Assembly: GCA_900618425.1 (NCBI GenBank)
Contig: UZAN01041041.1
Span: forward strand, 36,611-59,524
DNA length: 22,914 nt
Direction: 5' to 3'
Source: Echinostoma caproni
Lineage: Eukaryota > Platyhelminthes > Trematoda > Plagiorchiida > Echinostomatidae
The position numbers and the translations under genes were made by a program. Below, one piece after another: positions 8,770-19,639 of this stretch; the stretch's first letter is position 1; each line of letters starts with the position of its first letter. The notes beneath the pieces are model-generated. The model ran no database searches. It had not been told where the DNA came from and saw only the letters and a program-made list of their open reading frames with translations.

Positions 8770-11612
8770 AAAATGACTTCTTTGAGGGCATTAAAATTAC
8801 CTACTTCAAACAAAACAAGCGAAATATGTGATCATAATGTCTTTTGTATTTTTAAACCATTGACTGATACTACTGGTCTACCAATGATACCCGTCCTATA
8901 ACGATTGACAGACACCGACAAACAACAGAACCAACAACAGATTGATTTATGACCGTCATTCGATTCATGGACCCTGTGAAAACAATATTCAGTTGCATGA
9001 TAGGTCACGTGAATGATAGACCTCAAAAGGTGTTCGATATTTGTGGGAATAAATCGCTAGTGTTTTCGAAATCTGAGCGTGAGAGCGAGAGAGTGAAAAT
9101 AGCGACCAATTTGGAAATCGCTCGCAATGTTCTTTATTCTTCTTGGTCCAAATTATTGCTATTTGACTAGCGGACACTTCTTTCTACCAAAGCGTTACCA
9201 AATATGTTTACCTTGTGCTTTTCAAACATGTCTGAACAGACTGCCGTGATGATTAGGTAAGAACGATTTGTTTTGGGAGGATTATAATCCAAATGATATT
9301 TTAAACCTAAGTTGAATGTTTGAAAAATAAGATACTCATTGAGCATCTTAAAGTGACCAAGATGAAAATAATAAATTTGGATTTCTTTCAATGTGAGTGT
9401 AAGTAACTTATTTGTCTAACTTCTAAAATTACAACAAAAGGTCTTATCTGTCGGAAGAGTCAACAGATAAGGTGATTTTGCGTTCATTGGGAGAGATATT
9501 TACAACAATTTTAGCGTGATAGGACAAAGGCATGTATCAGTGAACCATACGTTCATATTTTATACGGCAAACTTATATTTTTGTTTGTTACTGTAGGACC
9601 AAATTATGCTTGGTTCAATCAAATGTTTTCATGGGCTTGGTTCCGAGTATGTAACAGTGTGCTCCTCGTGAACGGATGCACGTGACAGTAGAATGTGGGC
9701 CGACTGTCGGCGTGGGCTGGAGCAGTGGATAATGGTTCTCCATATAACGGGTCAACTGGCAACCTGAGTGAGTGACGAGTCTCACTCGCGCCCATTGACA
9801 GATTAACGGTGGTAATGATCTGTCGGCACTTTATGCCGAAGATATGTTTACGCTACTAATAAGTAGACAAAGCAAAACGGTTCACAATGAGCACAAAATT
9901 GATCCTTCGGACTTCACCATGACTCAGGCATTCATTTTTGTAACGTGTTCATTGCCGACCAAAAGATGCTGAAGGACGTCAAACATAACCATCTCATGTC
10001 CCGTTCACATTTAATGGAAACATTGGAGATTTTGAAATTTTATGGCCGCGTTAAGCAGTTGATCAAAATGGTTTTGGCTAATTTTTGGAATCTTGAAAAT
10101 TCTTGAATCACCCTAAAATTTCACACTTACCTTTGAAGAAACCATTCTTTTTAAAGCGTGTTTTACTCCGTAGTGACTCGGGAGTGACTGGGTGATACTT
10201 TCCGACTCTGAGAACCGAATCTGTCCTGATATGCGCACGAACAATATATGTGGAAAAACATATTTTATGGCAGTGTGAAAACAAATTGGTTAACTAGACG
10301 AACAGGCACAAGCAGACATGGGCACGATGAGAATGCTGTGACAAAAGTTCAGATCAACATTGACCATATGTTCGAAAGTATTTCACTCTCACGTATAAGA
10401 TGCAGTGTGCTTTCAAAAACATCCCGCATCCGGTATCATAATAAACTATTAAGCTTGTGTGTGTATGTCTATAGATCAATCGTGGTTTTGTGTGTATGTG
10501 TGCTTGTGCTTTAGCTTTACATGCGAAAACGATCGACTAACTGATCAATGAGCTTGACGAGGAACAAGATGATCCGAAACGAGTACGCTTCTTACCCTAA
10601 CCGTAAATATACAATGGTTGCACATATATGGAATCGGACACCGCACCTCCAACTGGCCCCCACCCCCCGCATCCAATCCAGCAAAACCACCTCCTTTTCT
10701 CATGCGTTGTCTGAGATTGATTTGCGAAGAGTTGGACTGGACAGAACACACAGTTATAATGCGAGAGTGTACGTACCATCTTGACGTTAAATTCAGTAAA
10801 TGAGCCCTAAACAGCATTTCATGTCTGGACGTGGAGCGAGTGCCCATCAATATAGGCTGTAAAAGCGAACGAGTCTTGCGAAATAAGCGTTGATCTTGAA
10901 TGCTGCTGGAAAGCAAAGAAGTTTTGTGTGTATGGGGGGGGAGGCAGTCATCCAGCCCCTGTTAGTTCCACTTCAAAGTCAGTGATATTTATTTTTGGGT
11001 TTGATTCGACCAACGGCACTGAAGGTGTCGACTCGGTTGACAATAAAAAAAATTTGTAAACTTGGTTGGACGGCTCGTGAAACAGGTGAAAATGAAGCTG
11101 ATGAAATCAACCTGTCCAAAATTCAATTACCTCAGTTTTTACACAGCCATATCAAGTTTATCACTCTTACCTGATCATACATTTGCATCCCTTTATACCA
11201 TTTGGGCGAATTCCGAACGGAATTCATCGAATTGTCGCTCAACAGTTCGAATTTCATTGTCCTTGAAATTTTGTGCTGTATAGACCAGCTACACAGAAAG
11301 AGAGATCATTTGGCATCAGATTGTGTCATATCTAGAAAAAATCGACAAAACTGCAGACTCAATTCCATAAAGATGGTTTCAAGTGTTAACAAACAAAAGG
11401 GAGTGCGGTGAATACTGATAAAATGAAGCTGCTTTTTGTGCTTCATGCCAATTTGAAATTTTCATGCATATTTTTGCATATATTTTATATTTAAGAACCG
11501 GTATGGATGACGTGAGTTGAGGATAAGCTTCGATTGGAGTAAATAGATATTGCCTTCCCTCCTGTTGTGGCTCACAACAGACTGATACGTTTGCCAAACA
11601 TGACTTTGGCCA
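8770..11612. other. No gene seen; long unassigned stretch
   Basis: About 2.8 kb with no recognisable gene. Two stretches deserve mention. A plus-strand frame open over about 9903-10106 (including MLKDVKHNHLM) has no splice support that I could confirm. A 123-codon minus-strand frame at 10545-10916 contains a glycine run from a C-rich tract and looks like a composition artefact. A 7-bp inverted repeat, GACAGAT/ATCTGTC, lies near 9798-9826. Confidence 0.45.
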
Positions 11613-11646
11613 GATTGATTGATTGATCAATTGATCGATGGATTGG
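11613..11646. repeat. GATT tetranucleotide tract
   Basis: An imperfect GATT array containing the palindrome GATCAATTGATC. It abuts the dispersed repeat that begins near 11640. Confidence 0.7.
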
Positions 11647-11822
11647 CTGACGGCTTGAATACATACTTGATGGCATTCGGATGTAGCGTGAATTTTGAGC
11701 CTGCATTGGTCTGCTTGCCTGCCTTCCTACGTGTTGTCCGTTTCTGCTCGCTCCCCGGTCTATGAACCGGTTGCACGTTTGCCGTTTAAAATAGACGTGT
11801 TGCTTAAGTTATTCTCTGCTTA
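11640..11822 (+). repeat. Unclassified dispersed repeat, copy A
   Basis: Shares a series of segments in order with 22725-22907: GGCATTCGGATG, a TGCCTGCCTTCC/TGCCTGTCTGTC block, GTGTTGT, a TGCTCGCTC/TTGCTCACC block, then a CGACC/GTCTATGAACCGG block and an AATAGACGT/AATAAACGT block. The shared order over about 180 bp shows common descent. I see no coding capacity and no tRNA boxes. It could be a solo LTR or a DNA-element relic. The orientation is arbitrary, given as that in which both copies align. Confidence 0.6.
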
Positions 11823-12619
11823 AACTGGGACACAACACCTGTTGACTATCAGGCTAAAAATGAACTAACTGACTAGAATTGAAAACAATATCTGTACGGA
11901 TCTGAATGGGTAATTTCGCTCATCCTCATTGCGAGCTGATTGGCACGGTGGTAACCCACACACGACGGGGTCCGGATCTTAAAGCTCGAACGGAACGGTC
12001 GATGTGCACTACGAATGAGTTCTAATAAAACGAAATTCAAATACTGTGCTTCCCAGTTGGCATGGTAGACTGGATGAACGGCGAATTGTGCGTGAAGGTA
12101 AATTTCGCAGGATTTTCAGTTCAAATAAATATCCTTTATTCCAACCGTCTATTCACGAGTGACTGTGAAGTGGATGTAAATTAAAGAATGTTCATGAAAA
12201 CCGAAAAATGAACACCGGGAAAAAGTTTTCTCATGGTTGGATAAGCAATAACTTGTGACCCTATCGGAAATCCAATCACCCAGCGTACGATTGTTCGACT
12301 AATCCGACTTAACCACCGAGAACAAACAGAATGACAACATATAAATTTCCGACGGTATTCTTTGCAAGGAAATAGATTCAACTGGGCCCACAACTCGCGC
12401 CCCCCCCTCCGTTGCCCTTGAGGGTCTGGCTTTGACTAACCGAAGACTTCAGTTGGGAATTCCTCGAGAAGATTCACCTACCTTGGCCTGGGCAGTATGC
12501 AGCTCACGAAAAAATCATAGAATATTTTTTCCCTTTTTTACAAAGATTGTTGTATTATGATGTGTTTGGTACACTGTCTGGATTCGGATGTGGATAAAAT
12601 TGTAATGGTTGAAATAGGC
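11823..12619. other. No gene seen; unassigned DNA
   Basis: Only short frames. One minus-strand frame of 70 codons (12181-12393) has no recognisable similarity. A C-rich run sits near 12402. Confidence 0.4.
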
Positions 12620-13015
12620 ACCGAGCACGAATTACGAATCGGGGATCAAGAATCACGAATGCAACAGAATCACACCTGAATCGCACTGGCATTTGGACTT
12701 TGGAATCTCCGATCACTGAGACACAAGGAATGGGTCACAGAAGTAGTAGTTCATTTGTCGAAAAAAAATCGGTGGGATTAAATAACATGTGCACAGGTTT
12801 TGGGTGATCCATCAATTACCTGCTTGTATTCTTCCTATTATACAGCTTCTGTCTGGACCGTACGACTTGTGATTGTTCGGCGCGATTGGCCTATGGTTCT
12901 TTGTCCAGAAGCTTTAATGCGCAGGCGCTTGGATAGTATCATCTGGGAAGGGTAACTCACCACGACTGTCTTAGACACTGTAACGTGTTGCTCTGTGACT
13001 GGCGTTCTACCGTAG
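12620..13015 (+). mobile_element. Second-family SINE, copy 2, 5' truncated
   Basis: Matches 2620-3010 in the same orientation: AGAATCACGAATGC, the AGTAGTAGTTCATTT block, ACAGCTTCTGTCTGG (from 12842), GATTGGCCTATGG and ACTGTAACGTGTTGC. The tRNA-like head seen at 2558-2630 is absent or too eroded to recognise, as expected for a 5'-truncated retrocopy. The internal inverted repeat is retained: AGCTTCT near 12844 pairs with AGAAGCT at 12907-12913. Confidence 0.65.
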
Positions 13016-13566
13016 GGTCAGCACAGAAATACAATACAATATGTTCAACTTCAAACCGATCAATCGATCATTTTAGATGAAATGATTTTTTTAAAATATT
13101 TCAAACAGAAAGAAAATATACATTCAGTTCTTTTTTGCACGAGTTGAATTTCTGGATGTGTACTTCTCACTCTGCCACTGGGGACATTTGTTACCAACAC
13201 GGGTGATTCAAACTTTTAAAATTATTATTATTATTATAATATTTTGAGACAGTTTAATATGACTTCCATGTTCAATTGATTAGTTATTCTCCTGTCCCAA
13301 AGTGAATGTGGTCGGGACTGATCGAGTTGGTTAACTCCACAGGTGTATTCGCAATCCGAAGGAATGTTGCTAACAGTGTATAAAGCATTTCGGTAGTCAT
13401 ACCTAGCAATACCTGTAGGATTACTTACTGATCCTCGTGGCTCCTTGAAGTAAGATCATAAGCGAGTCATTTTATTGAAAAGAAATTTATCGACTTTCGT
13501 TTCCCACCTTGTTATCCCCGACTTACAACTAAGTTTTTTCTGTGTTCTCACTCTTTGTGAGCAAAT
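13016..13566. other. No gene seen; AT-rich spacer
   Basis: Contains an ATT run at 13220-13237 and no open frame of note. Confidence 0.45.
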
Positions 13567-13884
13567 TTAACGCATGACTCTAGTAAAGAATTTTGCTGTA
13601 GTTATACGATTGTGACGTTTCCAGCAATCATCTTTATTCGCTTTTCCATCTTCACCGTCAGGGACTGAATCCACTTTATATGCGCGTTGTTTTAATCTGC
13701 AAGGGAAATCACACTCGGTGGGACAATAACACTCAGAAATCAGTGCCTCCAGTGTCTGGACGATCCATGTGTATCGGGTTTTACGTTTCTTACTCAGAAA
13801 TAGACTAGTTCTGGGAACATATGGATTAGGCTCCACAATTAAGTTTTCTCTAGTATGGAAACCAGTCCCACCAGAGTTGAGCAA
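13567..13884 (-). CDS. Unrecognised 105-codon open frame
   Basis: An uninterrupted frame from ATG to TAA on the minus strand. The middle is lysine and arginine rich, and a cysteine cluster of pattern CxCxxxCxxxC falls around residues 52-62. I recognise no family. Its first 40 or so bases overlap the antisense of the LINE fragment starting near 13840, which argues that at least the start is accidental. A TTTCCCTTGCAG acceptor-like sequence sits inside it. It could be a chance frame or part of an exon. Confidence 0.18.
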   Translation of the reverse strand: MLNSGGTGFHTRENLIVEPNPYVPRTSLFLSKKRKTRYTWIVQTLEALISECYCPTECDFPCRLKQRAYKVDSVPDGEDGKANKDDCWKRHNRITTAKFFTRVMR

Positions 13885-15679
13885 ATCTCCAGTTGATTAT
13901 CGTCCTATCCTGAGGGAGCTGGCAGACGAACATGCACTGCCGTTAGGCAATCTGATCAGTGTCTTTCACATGAGGACTATTACAACTGCAGTGGAAAGAT
14001 GCTGTCATTGTGCCACTACCCAGAGGCGGAGACAAGAATGACTCTGAAAACTACCGACCAGTCAGCCTTACTAGTTTAGTGGCTAAAGTGATGGAATGAC
14101 AGGTGACAGCGTGGCTTCAGCAGCATTTGGTGTGTCATGGTCATCTGTGCTAACAACCGCACGGTTTTCGTCCAGGTCGCTTAGGTCTCTCGAATCTGCT
14201 CCTAGTCCGTAAATGCTGGACTGAGGAAAAGCCCAAAAGACATGAAATGGACCTCATCTTCATGGACTTGAGCAAGGCCTTCGAAAAAGTACCATACAAC
14301 CGCCTTCTGTGAAAGCTGATGTGACGTGGGTAAAAAAATTATACAGCACGTATGGAGGTCCGCGGGAACTCTCTGAAATGATAATAATGGACGCTCGTTA
14401 CCACTGACACTCGATCGCAACTCTCGCAGCCAGACACGCTCACAAAGAGAGAATATGACCATCACGCACGGACGTATATTGTATCACAGTGAATGCCAAA
14501 AAGCAAGGTACAAGCCGTGTATGGGAAGGGGACACACAATGTTCGTATGGATTATGGGTTCTCATGTGTCCGCTGACACACTCTTCTGTTTGTTCGTTCT
14601 TAGTGTTTACCGTGTTCAACCATTGCGTGCCTGAAAGGAATAGGAAAGGTAGGAACAGTTATTAGTACTGTAGACATCTCCGACTATTTCGGTTTCAATG
14701 CCGTTACACTGTTCAGCCTTGGCATAAGTGTGATCATGCTGAGTTGGCTGCAGGACAGTCAATTCTGCGTCCGTCTTGCCAGGTCGCTATCTAACTGGTA
14801 TCCAGCCCCCAGTAGGGTCCCCCCAAGGATCTGTTTTTGGTCCACTACTCTTGTTGGTTTATGTCAGTGACTTGTCCGGTCAGTTGCGCAGCCCATCCTT
14901 TTTGTATGCGTACAATTGAGGGCTCAGAGTATCGGAGTACTCTACAAGTAGATCTGAACACCCTGGCTCAGTGAGCGGACACCTGAGCACTTCCAGTCAA
15001 CACCGTTAAGTGTGCTTACTCGCACCTGGGGCGTACTGTTTTTGAGGTGATATCCAACTTCCAAGGAATCACATTGCACGGAATATCATCATACGTCATC
15101 AATGAAGACCTGAGAGAATATCGATAGGGTTTGCCCCAATGCGTGCAGCATTCTGGAACGCATTCAGAAATCTTTCAGTCGTCTCATGATGGACACTTAG
15201 ATCGATGACGGTTCCTGCGTCAAACCGAGACTTGAGTATGGTTGCGCTGCGACATACACCTGCACGGCCGGCGAACTGGCTAAGTTGGAGTGTGTACAAC
15301 GTACTGCCACTAGACTCGTTGTTGGACTACGTGGGACCAGCTATGAAGATCGTCTGCAGGCTACTGATATATTCTCAGTTGCGTATCTGCGCCTCAGGGG
15401 GATCTGATCTGTTTGACGAAGATCCTGAGAGGTAATATAGGCCTGGAGTTGCGGCAGAATTTTCCTTTACGAACAAAGGAACACACACGGGGCCACGCTC
15501 TCACGTTGCATAAACTTCAGTCAGTTGGTTTTCCGCTAGTCTACCGACTCTTACTGAGGTCAACAACAATCAGAAATTCCCTTCCAGCGAATGTGTGTGT
15601 GGGGGGGAAGACAGATGCTGCCTCTAAGCGGCGTCTGGATGAGCACCTCAAGGGGTTATGGAGGGATGACCACATGTGA
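13880..15679 (+). pseudogene. Degraded LINE reverse transcriptase
   Basis: This encodes the copying enzyme of a target-primed retrotransposon, now broken. A frameshift separates the ILRELADE block from the WKDA block (about 13960-13985). From 13986 to 14325 one frame carries the fingers and palm motifs but has in-frame stops after VAKVME, before QPHGF and after YNRLL. Further on, an extra C in the VPQGS region shifts frame. The catalytic YADD box reads YAYN followed by a stop near 14915-14923, apparently with a small deletion, so both catalytic aspartates are gone. Two more in-frame stops fall in the thumb region. The last 88 codons (15413-15679) are intact up to a natural stop after WRDDHM. 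No activity is possible. Confidence 0.85.
14330..14715. other. Insertion inside the LINE
   Basis: The reverse-transcriptase reading breaks off soon after YNRLL (about 14325) and resumes at about 14715 with LGISVIMLSWLQD, which normally follows within a few codons. The roughly 390 bp between has no similarity to reverse transcriptase. I see no tRNA boxes, no clear terminal repeats and no target-site duplication, so its nature is unknown. A minus-strand 87-codon frame (14202-14465) straddles its edge and is incidental. Confidence 0.55.
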
Positions 15680-15757
15680 TCGGACCTTCGATCCAGCGGT
15701 GACGAGGCTTACACGGATATCCTGCCCTCTAATCCTAATACTGAAAATTAAAGTGGC

Positions 15758-15775
15758 CACGGGCTTCAGCCCGTG
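15758..15775. other. Perfect 8-bp hairpin at LINE 3' end
   Basis: CACGGGCT pairs with AGCCCGTG around a two-base TC. It lies about 80 bp after the LINE stop codon. A terminal stem-loop could serve as the template recognition structure of the reverse transcriptase, as in several non-LTR elements. That role is inferred. Confidence 0.6.
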
Positions 15776-15784
15776 TGACAGTCA

Positions 15785-16262
15785 TTCACCGGAAAACTTC
15801 TGTGTTCTCCTCATTCAGCAATCGTGAACCAGTGTCATGGTGTTGAAATTAAATCATCCTACAATAAGCATGCTCCACTAAACAAGCTAATTTCGGTAAC
15901 TTTTTGTGGTAACAATAATTTTATTGTACTAAGACAATTTTGATACACAGCGAGAAACTTTTCGTGTGTGCAATACAATATGAACATTATTGAAGTCAGC
16001 GAAAAGGGAGTACAAGTTAGCCCACCAATTTGAAGTTCTTTTATTACACCCAATCTCGATGCTGGTCTCTGTTTGTCACAGTGTTTTCCGTGCACCAAAC
16101 TTGAAAGCAGTCCCGTTCACGGAAACCGGGTATTTTTGTGCAGGTGAATAATACTTGCGTACAGTGAGATAAGTGGCCAGAAATGCATTTTGAACTAAGT
16201 GCCATATCACAGCTAATGGGTGCGTTTGAGTCCATCTACCTTGATGGTTATATCAAGTGAAT
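15785..16262. other. No gene seen; minus-strand polyadenylation signals
   Basis: No convincing coding region. On the minus strand AATAAA hexamers occur near 16033-16038 and 15917-15922. They would be suitable 3' ends if a minus-strand gene ends upstream of them. Two overlapping minus-strand frames of 79 and 63 codons (15859-16098, 16044-16235) have no recognisable similarity. Confidence 0.4.
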
Positions 16263-16549
16263 CTAACAGATTTGCCTCATATGATATTGAATGATTGCAG
16301 TGTATTTTTGATAAATACCTCCAGTGATATCAGTGACTGTTTTAAACAACCGATCGAAAACAACAATAACACACTTTGAATTTCCAAAATTTCTGTTGAT
16401 CCACTGATGTTGTTTGACGGAGGATTCAAGTTTCAACTTCAAGTGAATCCAACCAGCTACATTCCACCGGGAACCGCACAAGATGATTGATCTTTCGGAC
16501 ATCAAACGTCATCTATTGGACCCATCCAGTCCGAATGAACTAACCTCTC
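16263..16549 (-). CDS. Candidate terminal exon, product unknown
   Basis: On the minus strand a strong acceptor (GCTTTTGTTTGTTTTAAG) ends at 16550. Entered in phase 0, the exon would encode 15 residues (ERLVHSDWMGPIDDV) and stop at 16502-16504. An 80-codon frame from 16505 to 16263 is open in another phase and contains DITGGIY, which loosely recalls TFIIH subunit p34/Tfb4. The flanking residues do not support that family strongly enough to name it. Polyadenylation hexamers lie downstream near 16035 and 15920. Only the acceptor is a solid observation. Confidence 0.22.
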
Positions 16550-17400
16550 CTTAAAACAAACAAAAGCACTTTTTGAGTGAGTTACCCAGCGACGATTAAT
16601 TTTTCGATGGGGTGGTATTTGGCTGTTCGTTCCCTCACCATCACCCGGGAACATTATGTCTTTGACGGTTGATCGAATGAGCTTTCGACGAGAATGAAGG
16701 AACCGGGCGTTAATTGACCTCGGTCAGTGGGGTCACAAGGTGAATCACATCAAGATGGATCGATAAATGGGTCAAAATTCTCGGGTATAGATAGATGTTG
16801 GAATGAATTATTGCATGAATGGATTCCGTCTAGGCTCTCAGTAGCTTAGGAAGAAAATTCAATTGGGGCCGAGGTTCATTCGAATAACACCGTATCATTT
16901 GAACCAAATGCAATTGGGGCCCAAACATGCTTGAGATAATGCAATCTTTAACAGCATTCTCATGCAAAGTGTCTGAGAAATATTTTAAAAACAGGAAATC
17001 TTAGAATTTTCTGTCGGTGTATATATATTATCCAACCACCGTAGTCGTTAAAAGGATGTGTTAAGTTCCCGGGGTGTATGTGTGCTGGGGTTCGGGGTTT
17101 GGGTAAACTCAGCCTACAATCTTCAACTAAACAACAAACAATAAATTACCAAAACAGAACTACGCACAGCAAACGAGTAAATAAACATTGCTGAGACCGA
17201 AGCTATTTACCTCTCATTAGTTTTCGGTCAGAAAATTCGTCCTGAAAGATCACTCGATGCACCGTCCAGTCATGGTTTACATACAGGAGCAATCAAGATT
17301 AAAGAAATATAGAAATAAATGAGAGAAAAATGGAGCAAATTAATAAATCAACTAGGCGCATCACAAAACTGGTTAGAACAGAACAGGGTATGATGATCGT
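16550..17400. other. No gene seen; possible intron
   Basis: No open frame of note. CAATTGGGGCC occurs twice (about 16861 and 16911). On the minus-strand exon model this is intron. Confidence 0.4.
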
Positions 17401-17871
17401 GCAACGAGTACGTACACACCACGGTATAGCTTCCAGGTAACCAATCAGGAAAGGAATTTAACGAACAATCATGTGGTCTCAAGTGGCACCAATCAGATTG
17501 GCTGAATGCAACAAGGCAAACAAATCGTTGTCGATTGGACATAGAAGAATCGACCAATGATTGTTGGATGATTGTGATATTTATTTGCATAATTTTCCGA
17601 GTAGAATTAACGGTATTATCAGCTCATCTTGATTGTACCTGACTCTGCACTATTCAGTGGGTTTGCAGTCCGAATTCATGTTCGCGTTATTCGATTCCCA
17701 TTCCTATTTTGAGTACTTTCAAGGGTTAAAAAAATCACGCGAACAAACCATAGTTTGTCAAAGTAGGTGAACAGTGGCAAAGTTGTCATTTGTACACGTC
17801 GAGGGCTTTTGGTTCTACATATCGCTTATCAGCACTCTCTTACTCTGGGGCCATCTTCTTGGACACATCCG
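17401..17871. repeat. 471-bp tandem duplication, unit 1
   Basis: Starts GCAACGAGTACG and ends ACACATCCG. It matches 17872-18342 base for base in a line-by-line reading. The unit itself is not a known element: it has no terminal repeats and no tRNA boxes. A 63-codon minus-strand open stretch (MQINITIIQQ at its start) therefore occurs twice, with different C-terminal continuations. Confidence 0.95.
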
Positions 17872-18342
17872 GCAACGAGTACGTACACACCACGGTATAG
17901 CTTCCAGGTAACCAATCAGGAAAGGAATTTAACGAACAATCATGTGGTCTCAAGTGGCACCAATCAGATTGGCTGAATGCAACAAGGCAAACAAATCGTT
18001 GTCGATTGGACATAGAAGAATCGACCAATGATTGTTGGATGATTGTGATATTTATTTGCATAATTTTCCGAGTAGAATTAACGGTATTATCAGCTCATCT
18101 TGATTGTACCTGACTCTGCACTATTCAGTGGGTTTGCAGTCCGAATTCATGTTCGCGTTATTCGATTCCCATTCCTATTTTGAGTACTTTCAAGGGTTAA
18201 AAAAATCACGCGAACAAACCATAGTTTGTCAAAGTAGGTGAACAGTGGCAAAGTTGTCATTTGTACACGTCGAGGGCTTTTGGTTCTACATATCGCTTAT
18301 CAGCACTCTCTTACTCTGGGGCCATCTTCTTGGACACATCCG
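17872..18342. repeat. 471-bp tandem duplication, unit 2
   Basis: Same sequence and orientation as unit 1, directly adjoining it. The junction ACACATCCG|GCAACG and the right edge ACACATCCG|GAAATG share only one G, so flanking homology did not mediate the event. No mismatch was seen, so the duplication is either very recent or an assembly error. A minus-strand 73-codon frame (17840-18061) crosses the junction and is created by it. Confidence 0.95.
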
Positions 18343-18382
18343 GAAATGTTTGATCAGATGATGCACACTCACTGTTACTTAC

Positions 18383-18524
18383 ATCGAAAAAATGTTGGGA
18401 GCCGTTAGGAAATATGACCCGTTCTTCATTCATTATGAACCATGTTTTAACTGGGATCCCGAGATGTTCCTTTGTACGTCTTTTGCAGTTTGCTGATTCA
18501 GTTTCAGTCGATGTGCGCACAATG
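18383..18524 (-). CDS. Candidate internal exon, product unknown
   Basis: On the minus strand the tract ATAATCTCCCTGTGTCAG ends at 18525. A 142-nt block follows, closed by GAT|GTAAGTAAC, a near-consensus donor at 18382. One frame is open throughout, encoding 47 residues beginning IVRTSTETES and ending GSQHFFD. It is rich in charged residues. A second donor, CCAGA|GTAAGA near 18320, would extend the exon by 63 or so bases. The exon starts with one base of a split codon and ends in phase 0. Entry into the acceptor at 16550 would stay open for 15 codons. I recognise no family. Confidence 0.3.
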
Positions 18525-19639
18525 CTGACACAGGGAGATTATATCTGCAGCCTAACTGAGATTACTCATTAGTAGTGCACATGTAAACAGGAAAATTATT
18601 TCCCTCAACAGAGCATTTTTCTCCTGCCAATGAGAATTCACTGAAACGTACAATCAAATCAGTGTGCAAAAGAAATAGAGAATTTTAAATACACTGCTCC
18701 AGCATTCTACAACGAAGATCTTCGGGACCGGAAAAATTTGTTCGTTCTCCGGGGAGTGTAGCAGTTGGTAGGGATACATCATTTGTCCGTATGTGTGTAC
18801 CTACCTTCCGATTGGTCCCTGTACAAGTATTATTATCTATTTCAGTTAGAAAGGTAAACTAACAAATGTGGACTATGTGAGTGAGTTGAACACTTGCGAT
18901 ACAAATTAGTCTCTGTCTTTTGTTCCGGGAAACTGATCGCGCAAATGCATAACATGCACGTTTCAACGTTGTAAACCAAAGAACGCATGTTTCAAAAGCA
19001 GAATTTTTCAAGATTAAATAAGAGTAACTGTTTAACTTTCCAATCAGCAGTCGCCGTAAAAATCGACAAGTGCGGTCAAACGAAGTCTTGCTAGTTTGTA
19101 TCACCGGCCACAAGGTGACTGAATGGACAGATGTGAGGGACTAGCTTTGTCCTCTGTTTGAGCATCTTCATAATCTGTCCCATTTGTTCTCAAGTGTCAA
19201 ACCAAACCAACGATCTGGGGATGAACATCGTAAAAATGAACTCATTCAAAGGATGCTGAGACTTCCAAGAAGCCCGATTTATTCTCATACAGGAGATGAG
19301 CGCATAAAGGAAAACGCAACTGGGGGATTAGACTTGCAATAACAAAATACGGTCTCTGGAATTGTGAGCAAATGGAATTTATTCCACAACAGGCAGGTTA
19401 CGCAATACACACCAAATGAACTACAAGCATTCCACTAATTCGTTTATCTTTCTCAATTATTTAGTGCATCAACCATCATTTTAATATGCCAAGTTTAGGT
19501 ATACGGATTTCCTTTATTATATTGACTAGGGCACCCGAAGTGAAAATTGGTGTATGTATATTCAAATAACAATGATGTGCTTTACTAATGCCTTTACTTT
19601 CTTTTTATTTACTAAACCACCAAAATAAAACCAATTTCC
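18525..19639. other. No gene seen; one unclassified minus-strand frame
   Basis: An 84-codon minus-strand frame (18859-19113) is open and of balanced codon use but resembles no family I know. The rest has no notable feature. Confidence 0.4.

Larger units (their letters stand above)
13840..15780 (+). mobile_element. CR1-like non-LTR retrotransposon, 5' truncated and dead
   Basis: Conserved blocks of a LINE second open frame appear in order: an ILRELADE block (about 13905), WKDAVIVPLP (about 13990), ENYRPVSLTSLVAKVME (about 14050), FRPGRLGLSNLL, MDLSKAFEKVPYNRLL (about 14262), a VPQGSVFGPLL region broken by a frameshift (about 14820), and the C-terminal GTSYEDRLQATDIFSVAYLRLRG and RTKEHTRGHALTLHK blocks typical of CR1-type elements. 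The endonuclease and ORF1 are absent, as in a 5'-truncated insertion. The 5' boundary is estimated from where protein similarity fades. The 3' end is near a hairpin at 15758-15775. Confidence 0.85.

Noticed and set aside
9705..9780. Possible tRNA-like A-box segment (GAGCAGTGGATAATGG)
   Set aside because: No B box follows at a reasonable distance, so a SINE call is not supported.
10545..10916. 123-codon minus-strand open frame
   Set aside because: It contains a glycine run from a C-rich tract, overlaps open frames on the other strand, and has no domain or splice context.
16263..16505. Resemblance of DITGGIY in an 80-codon minus-strand frame to TFIIH subunit p34/Tfb4
   Set aside because: Only one short motif matches. 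The rest of the frame does not follow the family, and the strong acceptor at 16550 feeds a different phase.
17401..18342. The 471-bp direct repeats as LTRs of a retroelement
   Set aside because: The units are directly adjacent with nothing between, and they lack TG...CA ends.
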